The translations under genes and the position numbers were made by a program. Under the pieces are notes generated by a model. The model saw nothing but the letters and a program-made list of their open reading frames with translations, searched no databases and was not told the DNA's origin. From Verrucomicrobia bacterium UBA3841 (GTDB taxonomy: Bacteria; Verrucomicrobiota; Kiritimatiellia; RFP12; UBA1067), in assembly GCA_002392765.1 (NCBI GenBank), contig DGHT01000061.1:28911-92910 (forward strand): 64,000 nt of DNA. Direction: 5' to 3'. Shown in pieces: positions 43,686 through 52,122 of this stretch; the stretch's first letter is position 1; each line of letters starts with the position of its first letter.

Positions 43686-44182
43686 ACCAGATACTCCTTT
43701 TCTAGAAAAGCGGGAACCAGTCCCGCGATAGATTCGCCGGCGAGCAGCCTGCGCCTGATTTCGGTTGAAGACTCCGGCGTGCGCGGGTACGGTTTGAAAG
43801 TGCAGAGCGAGGCGAGATTCGCGTAATCCCTCCACTGCGGGAGCGTCTGCATCGAATCGGCGCCTACGACGAGGAAGATTTCGGAGCCGGGATGTTCGGA
43901 TGCAACATCCTTCACCGTGTCGATCGTATAGGACACTCCGCCGCGGTCGATCTCGCGCATGTCTACGCGGACCTTCGGGACGCCGGCGAACGCCTTTTCG
44001 AGAAGTCCGATCCTGTCGTACGGCAAAACCGTAGCCGGACGGTCGGTCTTGAACGGCGAAACGGCGGCCGGCACGACGAGCAGGATGTCGAGCGAAAGAT
44101 CCTCGACAGCCGAACGCGCCACGCGGAGATGTCCGTTGTGGACGGGATCGAACGTGCCCCCGAATATCCCTATTCTCTTCAA
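43682..44182 (-). CDS. nadD: Nicotinate-nucleotide adenylyltransferase
   Basis: A TTG start at 44182 overlaps the MazG-ProC stop as TTGA. It is followed at once by KRIGIFGGTFDPVHNGHLRV, the GxFDPxHxGH nucleotidyl-transfer motif. The product of about 166 residues is short for NadD (usually 190-215). FLVVGADSMQTLPQWRDY and SSTEIRRRL (the S-x-T-x-I-R site) are present near the C-terminus. NadD makes nicotinate adenine dinucleotide in NAD synthesis. No ATG lies nearby in frame. Coupling to the upstream gene explains the weak start codon. Confidence 0.88.
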   Translation of the reverse strand: MKRIGIFGGTFDPVHNGHLRVARSAVEDLSLDILLVVPAAVSPFKTDRPATVLPYDRIGLLEKAFAGVPKVRVDMREIDRGGVSYTIDTVKDVASEHPGSEIFLVVGADSMQTLPQWRDYANLASLCTFKPYPRTPESSTEIRRRLLAGESIAGLVPAFLEKEYLV

Positions 44183-45777
44183 GCCAGTTCCTTGCTCCTT
44201 GCGGCGGCGGCTTCGAGCGTTCCCGCGACCGTTTCCGCGAACTGCGAAGTGTCGAGAACCGACATTCCGGCGGCCGTAGTGCCGCCTTTCGTGCATACGC
44301 CCGCGATGAAAGAGTCGAGCGGCATTCCGTTTTCCCGGAGGAATTTGGCGGTGCCGTACATCGTTTCTTCGGCGAGCGTGCGCGCGACTTTTGAATCGAG
44401 CCCGAGACGTTCGCCGCCTTCGGCCATCGCCTTTTCCATGTAGGCGAAATACGCGGGACCGGAACCGCTGAGCGCAGTCACGGCGTCGAAGTGGCGCTCT
44501 TCGAGTTCCACGACGGTGCCGGCCATCGAAAGAATGCTCTTGACCTTCGCGACAGCGGACGGATCGGCACCCTCTCCGGCGCACACGGCGCACATGCCCG
44601 CCTTCGCCCTCAAAGCGAGATTGGGCATGACGCGGACGAAAGACGGACCGGGACCGAACGCTTCCCTGAGACGGGCGAGCGTCTTGCCCGCGACGATCGA
44701 GACGATCGTCCTGCCGGCGGCGCTCCCGGCCACCGAAGACGCGACGGCGGGAACGTCCTGCGGACGCACGGCGAGAAAGACGATATCGCATTTTTCGAAA
44801 ACGGCTTTGGCGTCTGCCAGCGCCTCGACGCGGAACGTCCGCGAGACATTCGCGGCGGTTTCCGGGTTGCTGTCCGCAATCGACACGGATTTGAGAGTGT
44901 CGCGGTCCATGGCCGAGAGTATCCCCTGCGCCATTTTGCCCGCTCCGGCGAATCCGATCTTCAAAACGCGCCCTTCGCGTTTGACGCCGTCCCAGAGGCC
45001 GTCCATCTCTGCGAGGGACATCCCCTTCAATTCGCGTCCCGAGTCTTTTGCCGCGGCTTCGACTTTCCTGAAACGCGATGCGAATTTGCCGGTCGCTCCG
45101 GCAAGCGCGCTTTCGGCGTCGACACCCGCGTGGCGCGCGAAATTGCAAACCGAGAAAAGAAGGTCGCCGATCTCTTCGGAAAGGCGCGCGCGCGCCTCCG
45201 GGGAATTGGAGCCGTCCCTGCCCTTTGCGGCCGACAGCGCTTCGAGGGCTTCGTCGAGTTCCTCGCGTATCTTGTCGGCCGGACCGTCCGCGTCGGGCCA
45301 GTCGAATCCGACGCGGGCCGCCTTTTCCTGCGTGCGCTGCGCCTTCAAAAGGGCCGGGAGCGCGGGCGGGACGCCGTCGAGCGCCGAATGCCTGGTTTCT
45401 TTCTTGTGTTCGACCTGCTTTATCTGCTCCCAGTTGCGCAGAACCGTCGCCGGATCGTCGGCTTTGACGTCTCCGAAAATGTGCGGATGGCGGCGGACGA
45501 GCTTGTCGGAAATCGCGTTCGCCACGTCGTCGAACGTGAAGCGCCCTTCCTGTTCGGCCATCACGGACTGGAAAACGACCTGGAGAAGAACGTCTCCGAG
45601 CTCCTCGATGTAGGGAGCCTTGTCGTCCGGCGCGTCCATCGCCTGCAGTAGCTCGTAAGTTTCCTCGAGGACGCACGGCTTGAGGGTCTGGAGCGTCTGG
45701 ACGCGGTCCCACGGGCATCCCTTTTCGGGATCCCTGAGACGCGTCATGATCTCGTGGAGTCTTTCTATGCCTGTCAT
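44179..45777 (-). CDS. mazG-proC: MazG nucleotide pyrophosphohydrolase fused to pyrroline-5-carboxylate reductase
   Basis: One open frame of about 532 residues begins at the ATG at 45777 (MTGIERLHEIMTRLRDPEKG). Residues 1-260 are a double MazG domain, with CPWDRVQTLQTLKPCVLEET and EELGDVLLQVVFQ, then EEIGDLLFSVCNFARHAG. It should hydrolyse NTPs and dNTPs. MDGLWDGVKREGRVLKIGFA joins it directly to ProC. That part has the GFAGAGKMAQGIL NADPH loop, SIVAGKTLARLREAF and a C-terminal CTKGGTTAAGMSVL proline-site motif, and makes proline from pyrroline-5-carboxylate. There is no stop between the domains. A TTG at the ProC start could allow separate initiation. A one-base sequence error is the main alternative. 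Confidence 0.85.
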   Translation of the reverse strand: MTGIERLHEIMTRLRDPEKGCPWDRVQTLQTLKPCVLEETYELLQAMDAPDDKAPYIEELGDVLLQVVFQSVMAEQEGRFTFDDVANAISDKLVRRHPHIFGDVKADDPATVLRNWEQIKQVEHKKETRHSALDGVPPALPALLKAQRTQEKAARVGFDWPDADGPADKIREELDEALEALSAAKGRDGSNSPEARARLSEEIGDLLFSVCNFARHAGVDAESALAGATGKFASRFRKVEAAAKDSGRELKGMSLAEMDGLWDGVKREGRVLKIGFAGAGKMAQGILSAMDRDTLKSVSIADSNPETAANVSRTFRVEALADAKAVFEKCDIVFLAVRPQDVPAVASSVAGSAAGRTIVSIVAGKTLARLREAFGPGPSFVRVMPNLALRAKAGMCAVCAGEGADPSAVAKVKSILSMAGTVVELEERHFDAVTALSGSGPAYFAYMEKAMAEGGERLGLDSKVARTLAEETMYGTAKFLRENGMPLDSFIAGVCTKGGTTAAGMSVLDTSQFAETVAGTLEAAAARSKELA

Positions 45778-47006
45778 TTCGCGGTGCGTTTCTTGCGCGG
45801 CCTGGGCTGTCCGATTTCCTCGAGCATGGCCCTGAACGATCCCTTGCGGACGTTGAACGGCTTGCCGCCCTTGATCCTCTCGAAATCGCACGCCTTGATT
45901 CTGGAATTGTCGTTTTCGTCCGGACCCACGACGCCGCTGACGCGCTGGAGGGCGCATTCGACGGCCTTGCGCGCGCACTTGGCGATGAGCTTCCTGTCCT
46001 TGACGTTCGGCGCGGCGGAGCGGGCGAAGTATCCGGATTTGAACACCTGCGTCTTTTCGGCCTTGAGAAGTTCGCCCAGACGCTTGGCAACATACTGTCC
46101 GACGTTCACCTTGTCGAGGCGCGGGTGGCCGAACGCGTCGCAGGGCACGGTTTCGCCGCGCTTCTGCATCTCGCGGATTATCTCCTTGACGCCGGCGCCC
46201 TCGGAGACGAACACGTTTACGCAGTCGCACTTGTCCATGATTTTGGAAAGGCGCGCCGCCTCCGAATGGAAATCGATTTTCGATTCGGGCACGTACACGG
46301 CGTGGACGTCCTGACGTTCGCGCGTCAGCATGAACTCCGGAAGGAACTCCATTTTGGAGAGCATCTTGCGATAGCACTGGGCCGTCTTGTACGTAAGCCA
46401 TCCGCAGTTGCGTCCCATGACCTCGTGGACGATGAGCGAACGGGGGTTCGCGCTGTTCTCCTTGACGACGTTCATGAAGAACTTCGCACCCTCCTCCGCG
46501 GCGGTCCACGCGCCGAGCGACTGTTTGATGGGATAGACGTCGTTGTCGATCGTTTTCGGCAGACCGACGACCGTCAGGGAATAGTTGTTCTTCGCGAGAT
46601 ATCTGGCGAGGTCCGCGGCGGTCGTGTTCGTGTCGTCGCCGCCGATCGTGTGGAGAACGTCGACGCCGTCCTTGACGAGCTGGTCGGCCGCGACCTTCAA
46701 GGGATCCTCGTCCGGCTTCACGAGGCCGCGGCGGACGCAATCCTTGACGTTGGTGAGTTTGACGCGGCTGTTGCCGATGGGCGAGCCGCCGTGTCTCGTC
46801 AGCAAAAGGGCTTTTTTGCGCACTTCGGGAGTGACCGGGATCGACTCCCCTTTCAGGAGCCCCATATACCCGTTCACATACCCTATCATCTCCACATCCG
46901 GAGCTTTCTTCGTGTACTCGTCGATCAGATAGCCTATCGACGAACTCAAGCACGGCGCAAGACCCCCCGCCGTGAGGAACGCCACTTTCTTTGTCTTTTC
47001 GCTCAT
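45774..47006 (-). CDS. pfp: Pyrophosphate-dependent 6-phosphofructokinase (first copy)
   Basis: The ATG at 47006 overlaps the ribH stop as ATGA and begins MSEKTKKVAFLTAGGLAPCL. The product is about 410 residues. LHTIGGDDTNTTAADLA has Asp where ATP enzymes have Gly (GGDGS/T), and GLPKTIDNDVYP is the PKTIDND motif typical of PPi-dependent PFK. MGRNCGWLTYKTA is the fructose-6-phosphate loop. It interconverts fructose-6-phosphate and fructose-1,6-bisphosphate using PPi and may run in both directions. A second, different copy lies at 49820. It is coupled to mazG-proC by an ATGA overlap. Confidence 0.9.
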   Translation of the reverse strand: MSEKTKKVAFLTAGGLAPCLSSSIGYLIDEYTKKAPDVEMIGYVNGYMGLLKGESIPVTPEVRKKALLLTRHGGSPIGNSRVKLTNVKDCVRRGLVKPDEDPLKVAADQLVKDGVDVLHTIGGDDTNTTAADLARYLAKNNYSLTVVGLPKTIDNDVYPIKQSLGAWTAAEEGAKFFMNVVKENSANPRSLIVHEVMGRNCGWLTYKTAQCYRKMLSKMEFLPEFMLTRERQDVHAVYVPESKIDFHSEAARLSKIMDKCDCVNVFVSEGAGVKEIIREMQKRGETVPCDAFGHPRLDKVNVGQYVAKRLGELLKAEKTQVFKSGYFARSAAPNVKDRKLIAKCARKAVECALQRVSGVVGPDENDNSRIKACDFERIKGGKPFNVRKGSFRAMLEEIGQPRPRKKRTAK

Positions 47007-47482
47007 TTGGATTTGCCTTTCCCTGAAAGTTTGCCCATGACATCGGCCATTTCGACGGCCGACTGCATTGCCGAAAACCCTTTGTTGCCCTGTTTGGTTC
47101 CGCAGCGCTCGATAGCCTGCTCGAGATTCTCGGCGCTGACTATGCCGTCGATCACCGGGACGCCGGTCTTGACTGCGATTTTCGAGAACGCCTCGCTTGT
47201 TGCGGAATTGATGAGCCCGGCGTGCGCCGTCGCGCCCTGTATAACCGCGCCGAGGCACACGATCGCGTCGTATCCGGACCTTGCCAGGGCGTCGACTACG
47301 ACGGGCATTTCGTAGGCGCCTGGAACTCTGACAAGAGTCAGCGATTTTTCATCTCCGCCGGAGCGGACGAACGCATCTGTCGCGCCCTTGACCAGCTGCT
47401 CTACGAGGAAACTGTTGAAGCGGCTCGCGACGAGCCCTATCTTCATCCCCTTGGCGATTATGCTTCCGTTGATTTCATTCAC
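47003..47482 (-). CDS. ribH: 6,7-dimethyl-8-ribityllumazine synthase
   Basis: This 159-residue protein starts with GTG at 47482, preceded by AAAAGGAGGTAG. IGLVASRFNSFLVEQLVKGA, VPGAYEMPVVVDALA and CLGAVIQGATAHAG are the RibH substrate and phosphate sites, although the family's His in GETxHF is here GATAHA. It condenses the pyrimidinedione with dihydroxybutanone phosphate in riboflavin synthesis. The other rib genes are not present. It overlaps pssA by eight bases and pfp by four. Confidence 0.93.
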   Translation of the reverse strand: MNEINGSIIAKGMKIGLVASRFNSFLVEQLVKGATDAFVRSGGDEKSLTLVRVPGAYEMPVVVDALARSGYDAIVCLGAVIQGATAHAGLINSATSEAFSKIAVKTGVPVIDGIVSAENLEQAIERCGTKQGNKGFSAMQSAVEMADVMGKLSGKGKSK

Positions 47483-48347
47483 TTTTAACTACCTCCTTTT
47501 CAAGAAGCCACTTTTTCTTCCCCCTGAGGAAGAAAACGCAAGAGACGGGAACCGTCAGTATGTAAAGCGCGCCTACGACTCCGAGCGTCAGCCAGAGATC
47601 GAAAAACAGGCACCCGATTATGAAAAGGCCGATCGCCGTCACGGGGCGCTGCGCCCTTTTGCTTATGTGAAGATGCTTGAGCGATATCGTCGGGAATCTC
47701 GACGCCATGAGCGTGCCGACGAAAAGCAGCATGGCCATGCCGAACGCCGGATGGCTGAAAAACGCGTATGCGGACGGCCAGCGGGACGCCGCGTTCAGAG
47801 AATCGAGAAGTATGTACGGCGTCAGAACCATCCAGCATCCGCCCGGCGCGGGGACGCCGGTGAAATAATTGTTCCAGTACGGGATGGGCTCCGACTCGAG
47901 CATCGTGTTGAAACGTGCAAGCCTGAAGCAGTCGCACATGGCGTAGAAAAGCGAACAGCCCAGGACGGCGCGGATCAGCGTTTCGGAGACTTTCGCGCCG
48001 TCGGGCGTCATGTGCATCGGCCCGCCCGTGAGCCAGAAATACATGAACATCGCCGGCGCCACTCCGAAGTTGACGAAATCCGCAAGCGAATCGAGCTCGG
48101 CGCCGAGTTTCGAACTGGCCCCGAGAAGACGCGCGATCCTGCCGTCCATGCCGTCGCATACGCACGCGATCAAAAGCGCGATGAGCGCTTCGGAGAAGCG
48201 GCCTTCGCTTGAAAGCGATATCGACGTAATGCCCGCGCACGCGGCGAGAGACGTCACGAGATTCGGAACGAGCGCCTTGACATGCACGGCCCCTCTGCCG
48301 CCTTCCCCGGTGCGGCGATGCCTGTTTCTGAACTTGAATTTTCCCAT
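47475..48347 (-). CDS. pssA: CDP-diacylglycerol-serine O-phosphatidyltransferase
   Basis: This 290-residue membrane protein has several hydrophobic segments and the CDP-alcohol phosphotransferase motif DGMDGRIARLLGASSKLGAE followed by LDSLADFVNFG. The N-terminus is basic (KFKFRNRHRRTG). It makes phosphatidylserine. The psd gene 18 bases upstream converts it to phosphatidylethanolamine, so the pair supplies the main membrane lipid of a diderm. Confidence 0.94.
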   Translation of the reverse strand: MGKFKFRNRHRRTGEGGRGAVHVKALVPNLVTSLAACAGITSISLSSEGRFSEALIALLIACVCDGMDGRIARLLGASSKLGAELDSLADFVNFGVAPAMFMYFWLTGGPMHMTPDGAKVSETLIRAVLGCSLFYAMCDCFRLARFNTMLESEPIPYWNNYFTGVPAPGGCWMVLTPYILLDSLNAASRWPSAYAFFSHPAFGMAMLLFVGTLMASRFPTISLKHLHISKRAQRPVTAIGLFIIGCLFFDLWLTLGVVGALYILTVPVSCVFFLRGKKKWLLEKEVVKSE

Positions 48348-48365
48348 TTCGACTTTCTTGGATTG

Positions 48366-49079
48366 CTACCGCAAATGCGCTATCACGCTTTCGCCGGCGA
48401 CCATCGTCTGTCCGACAAGCGCCTCCGGCTTCACGCCTTCCGGAAGATAGACGTCAAGGCGCGAACCGAAGCGTATCAGACCGAAACGCTCCGCTCTCGA
48501 CTTGACCTGCCCGTCCTCGACCTGCGGAACGATTCTGCGCGCGACGAGTCCCGCGATCTGCACGACCGCGTAAACCTGTCCGTTTCCCGCCCGGACGAGA
48601 TAGTTGCACCGTTCGTTTTCCTTGGAAGCCTTGTCGAGCGATGCGTTGAAAAACCTGCCGGCCGCCATGTACTCTTTTTTGAGAACCGTTCCGTCCGTCG
48701 GCATTCTGTTCACGTGGACGTCGAAAACGCTCATGAAAATGCTCACGCGCCAGTGTTTCACGCCCTTGTACTCATCCATTTCCCCGAACGAATCGGGGAA
48801 CTCGCATTCCTCTACCATGCACACCCTGCCGTCCGCCGGCGAAAGGATTGCGGACGGGTCGTCCGGCGGATACCTTTCCGGGTCGCGGAAGAAAAGCACG
48901 ATTCCGTAAGCAAGAAGCATAAGCGGAATGGAGAGAACCGCCATCTGCGGAATGAAGCAGGACGCCGCGGCGAAAGCCGCCGCCAGCGCCAGCGCGGGAA
49001 TGCCGAACTTCCATCCCTCCGGGTTCACCGGAGGGAATAGATAGTATCTGTTTGAGAAATCTGGTTTTTCGCCTTTCAT
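48366..49079 (-). CDS. psd: Phosphatidylserine decarboxylase
   Basis: The product of about 237 residues starts at the ATG at 49079 (MKGEKPDFSNRYYLFP). Two hydrophobic segments (about residues 22-60) anchor it. VLFFRDPERYPP, LSPADGRVCMVEE and MSVFDVHVNRMPTDG are family motifs. The self-cleavage site that makes the pyruvoyl group is at ERFGSRLDVYLP (the Gly-Ser of LGST-type motifs). It decarboxylates phosphatidylserine. infC ends five bases before it. Confidence 0.92.
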   Translation of the reverse strand: MKGEKPDFSNRYYLFPPVNPEGWKFGIPALALAAAFAAASCFIPQMAVLSIPLMLLAYGIVLFFRDPERYPPDDPSAILSPADGRVCMVEECEFPDSFGEMDEYKGVKHWRVSIFMSVFDVHVNRMPTDGTVLKKEYMAAGRFFNASLDKASKENERCNYLVRAGNGQVYAVVQIAGLVARRIVPQVEDGQVKSRAERFGLIRFGSRLDVYLPEGVKPEALVGQTMVAGESVIAHLR

Positions 49080-49084
49080 GCCGG

Positions 49085-49657
49085 TCAACTCACCGATATC
49101 TTGATGCCGCCCTCTGCGTTCGGCCTGGATCCGGCCTTGGGGGCGTTCTTGCGGGGCGGACCTATGAGCGCGCCGAGAATGCGTCCGAGAGTCTTCGGCG
49201 CCTGCTCGACAAAACACTCTTCCTTGAGCGAATCGAGCGCGCGGTTTATGACATCCTCGCCAAGCTCGCGGTGCGCGTTTTCGCGGCCTCTGTACTGGAG
49301 GGTCAGTTTAACCTTGCACCCTTCCTTGAGAAATCCGCGTATCTGCCTCAGTTTGTACTCGAAATCGTTCGTGTCCGTCCCGGGATGGAATTTGATCTCC
49401 TTCACCTTTTGGACTTTCTGCGATTTTCTGGCCATTTTAGCTTTTATGGACTCTTCGTATTTGAATTTGCCGTAGTCCATGATCTTGCAGACTGGAGGAG
49501 TCGCGTTCGGCGTGATCTCAACCAGGTCCAGGCCCTTTTCCGATGCGATGCGAAGCGCTTCGCGCGTCGGCATTACGCCAAGCATTGCGCCGGCAGCGTC
49601 AAGAACGCGAACAGAAGGAACGCGTATCTTGTAGTTCGTTCGAGTAAACTGTGCGAT
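49085..49657 (-). CDS. infC: Translation initiation factor IF-3, with an ATC start codon
   Basis: An internal ATG exists at 49585, but the IF-3 N-domain extends upstream (TRTNYKIRVPSVRVLDAAGA, then MLGVMPTREALRIA). It is preceded by AGAGGTGG and ATC at 49657-49655, so ATC is the likely start, in line with infC genes that use AUU, AUC or AUA for autoregulation. The product is about 190 residues. The C-domain has KEIKFHPGTDTNDFEYKLRQ and VKLTLQYRGRE. IF-3 guards start-codon choice and splits ribosomes. rpmI and rplT, which usually follow, are absent. It is the first gene of the long reverse cluster. Confidence 0.93.
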   Translation of the reverse strand: MAQFTRTNYKIRVPSVRVLDAAGAMLGVMPTREALRIASEKGLDLVEITPNATPPVCKIMDYGKFKYEESIKAKMARKSQKVQKVKEIKFHPGTDTNDFEYKLRQIRGFLKEGCKVKLTLQYRGRENAHRELGEDVINRALDSLKEECFVEQAPKTLGRILGALIGPPRKNAPKAGSRPNAEGGIKISVS

Positions 49658-49783
49658 AACCCACCTCTTTTTTTACGTTTTTATAACATATCCCGAACCC
49701 GCCCGGATCCGGAATTTACCTAATAGGCTATCAAAAAAATTGAAAAAAGACAAGAAAATAGTATATTTCACGTCACGCAGAGT

Positions 49784-49812
49784 TTGACCTATCGCCGCAA
49801 AAATGATATTAT
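49784..49812 (+). promoter_or_regulatory. Promoter of the second PPi-phosphofructokinase gene
   Basis: TTGACC (49784-49789), 17 bases, then TATTAT (49807-49812). The predicted transcript start falls at or just before the ATG at 49820, so the mRNA may be leaderless. No ribosome site lies before the ATG. Confidence 0.6.
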
Positions 49813-49819
49813 AATAGGC

Positions 49820-51004
49820 ATGAAAAAACTGAATATGGTTATAGCCCAGTCGGGCGGACCCTCGATGGTCATAAACGAATCGCTCGTCGGAGCGGTCATT
49901 GAAGCGAAAAAATCCCCTGCGATCGGCAAGATTCTCGGCGCAAGGCACGGGATTGTCGGAATTCTCGGCAACGACTACATCGACCTGAGAAAACCTTCCG
50001 CGAAGAAGCTCGAGGCGATAGCCGAGACGCCGTCCTCGGCGCTCGGCAGCTGCAGGAAGAAACCCGACGCGAACGATTGCCGCGCGATTTTCGAGCGATT
50101 CCGCAAGCTCGGCGTCGGATACTTCTTCTACATCGGCGGAAACGATTCCGCGGACGCGGCGAGAATCGTCGCGGAGGAGGCGGAAAAGGAAAACTATCCT
50201 CTCGTCGTCTACCACATTCCGAAAACGATCGACAACGATCTGAGAAGCTGCGACCACACGCCGGGCTTCGGATCGGCCGCGCGTTTCGTCGCGACCGCCA
50301 TCATGGGCGACGATCTCGACAACCGCGCTCTCGAAGGCGTGAAGATCGACGTGATCATGGGCCGCGACGCCGGATTCCTCACGGCCGCGTCGGCTTTGGC
50401 CAGAAGGCGCGAGGATGACGCTCCGCATCTCATATACCTCCCCGAAGTCCCCTTCTCGGAAGAGAAATTCGTAAAGGACGTCAAGGCGGCCATGAAAAAA
50501 TTCGGCCGCTGCGTCTGCGCGGTTTCCGAAGGCATCCGCGGCAAGGACGGCGTGCCGATCGGCGCGAAACTCGGGTCCGGAGAAAAGGACTCCCACGGCA
50601 ACGTGCAGATGTCCGGATCGGGCGCGCTCGGCGATGCTCTTGCGAAACTTCTCAAGGACAAGGCCGGAGTGAAACGCGTGCGCGCCGATACGTTCGGCTA
50701 CCTGCAGAGATCCTTCCCCGGGATCGCGTCGAAGACCGACCAGGCCGAAGCCCGCATGGCGGGCGTCGCGGCGGTAAGAGCCGCGCTCAAGGGCGATCTC
50801 AAAAAAGGGACGATCGCAATAGTGCGCGAAAGCTCGAAGAAATACAACGTCGCCTTCGCGCCCGTGCCGATCGCCGACGCGGCGAAATACACGCGAAGCG
50901 TTCCGAAGGAATTCATCGCCAAGAACGGCCGCGACGTGACCGACGCGTTCCTCGAATACGCGCGTCCGATCGTCGGCGAACTTCCAAAGTGCGAAATATT
51001 CTGA
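49820..51004 (+). CDS. pfp: Pyrophosphate-dependent 6-phosphofructokinase (second copy)
   Basis: The ATG at 49820 (MKKLNMVIAQSGGPSMVINE) is preferred to a longer frame. The product is about 394 residues. FFYIGGNDSADAARIVAEEA carries Asn-Asp in the PPi-type GGNDT/S motif. HIPKTIDNDLRSCDHTPGFG is the PKTIDND site, and IDVIMGRDAGFLTAASALAR the fructose-6-phosphate loop. The sequence differs widely from the copy at 45774, so the two belong to different PFK subfamilies. It stands first in a forward group with a permease and parC. No ATP-type PFK is present in the window. Confidence 0.92.
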   Translation: MKKLNMVIAQSGGPSMVINESLVGAVIEAKKSPAIGKILGARHGIVGILGNDYIDLRKPSAKKLEAIAETPSSALGSCRKKPDANDCRAIFERFRKLGVGYFFYIGGNDSADAARIVAEEAEKENYPLVVYHIPKTIDNDLRSCDHTPGFGSAARFVATAIMGDDLDNRALEGVKIDVIMGRDAGFLTAASALARRREDDAPHLIYLPEVPFSEEKFVKDVKAAMKKFGRCVCAVSEGIRGKDGVPIGAKLGSGEKDSHGNVQMSGSGALGDALAKLLKDKAGVKRVRADTFGYLQRSFPGIASKTDQAEARMAGVAAVRAALKGDLKKGTIAIVRESSKKYNVAFAPVPIADAAKYTRSVPKEFIAKNGRDVTDAFLEYARPIVGELPKCEIF

Positions 51005-51020
51005 CGGACGCTGCCGCGCG

Positions 51021-52106
51021 ATGATCAAGTTCACCGAAAACCAGGAAAAGACGATCGCAAGCGGCATCACGCTGCTGTCGCTTGCGGTCGTCATCGCTTT
51101 CGCCGCCGCCGCGGTCTGGTTCGCGGCAAAGGCGGTGTCGTTTCTGTCGCCGGCGCTCCTGCCGGTTGTCATGGGGATCCTGCTGGCCATGTTTTTCAAG
51201 CCCTACTACAGGCTGTGGCTCGTATGGGTGAAAAACCCCGCGCTGGCCGCGTCGCTCATGTCGCTGTCGGTTCTCGTTCCGCTGGGCGTACTTCTGTACT
51301 ACTTCGGATCGTTCGCAGCGAGCCAGATAGGCGACCTTGTCTACCAGGCCCCAGAACGCGCGAAGCAGTTTTCCGCGTGGTTCAACGAATCGTTCCCGAG
51401 GGCGCGGCAGATAGCGGACGGAATGGGGCTGGAATACCAGACGTGGACGGAAGGACTCAAAAACTTCCTGATGCATTCGGCGATAGGGATCGTCGGCTAC
51501 ATGTCGAGTTTCCTGAACCTCGTCGTGTCGCTCGTCTTTTTCGTCTACTTCCTCACGCGCCCCAGCATCGACGGCATGGCGTGCGTCAAGGAAATGCCCT
51601 TCCTCAAGAACGGCACGCGCGATTTCGTCGCAGAACAGATCGACGCCTTTCTCAACATAGTCGTCGGATTCTTCCAGCGCCAGACGCTTATATGCCTCGC
51701 CGAGGGCGTTTACTACGGCGCCGCTTTCGCGCTGTGCCGCGTTCCCTACGGATTTTTCATCGGCTTCGCGCTCGGCATGCTCAACCTCGTGCCATTCCTG
51801 GGCACGATAACATGCCTCCCCGTCGCACTGCCGCTCGCCTACTGGGGAGCCGGCGGATCGGCCGGGAAAGTCGTCGCCGCCGCGCTCGCGTGGTTCGCCG
51901 GACAGATACTCGACGGATACCTCATCACTCCGAAAATCCAGGGCGGCAGGACCGGCCTCGGATACGCGGGCGTGATATTCTCGTTCTTTTTCTGGGGCAT
52001 AGTGTTCAACTCGCTGCTCGGACTGCTGCTGGCGATCCCGCTTTCCGCATTCTGGGTCGTCCTGTGGCGTGCGATCAAGTCCAGATACATAAAGCCCGTA
52101 CTGTAG
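51021..52106 (+). CDS. AI-2E/PerM-family membrane transporter
   Basis: This 361-residue protein has about eight hydrophobic segments, beginning ITLLSLAVVIAFAAAAVWFA. The later PYGFFIGFALGMLNLVPFLG and QILDGYLITPKIQG are the AI-2E family core, with the conserved P-x-(F/Y)-G and D-x-x-I-x-P-K-I motifs. Members are thought to export autoinducer-2 or other small molecules or to exchange sodium for protons, so no substrate is assigned. It starts 16 bases after the PFK and ends 16 bases before parC. Confidence 0.88.
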   Translation: MIKFTENQEKTIASGITLLSLAVVIAFAAAAVWFAAKAVSFLSPALLPVVMGILLAMFFKPYYRLWLVWVKNPALAASLMSLSVLVPLGVLLYYFGSFAASQIGDLVYQAPERAKQFSAWFNESFPRARQIADGMGLEYQTWTEGLKNFLMHSAIGIVGYMSSFLNLVVSLVFFVYFLTRPSIDGMACVKEMPFLKNGTRDFVAEQIDAFLNIVVGFFQRQTLICLAEGVYYGAAFALCRVPYGFFIGFALGMLNLVPFLGTITCLPVALPLAYWGAGGSAGKVVAAALAWFAGQILDGYLITPKIQGGRTGLGYAGVIFSFFFWGIVFNSLLGLLLAIPLSAFWVVLWRAIKSRYIKPVL

Positions 52107-52122
52107 AAACTTTTGGATTAAA

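Noticed and set aside
43682..46093. 803-codon reverse frame covering nadD and parts of mazG-proC
   Set aside because: Only its last 166 codons, starting at TTG 44182, match a family (NadD). The rest is a shifted shadow of mazG-proC.
49673..51199. 508-codon open frame antisense to the second phosphofructokinase
   Set aside because: The opposite frame encodes a complete conserved enzyme. This frame has no recognised motif.
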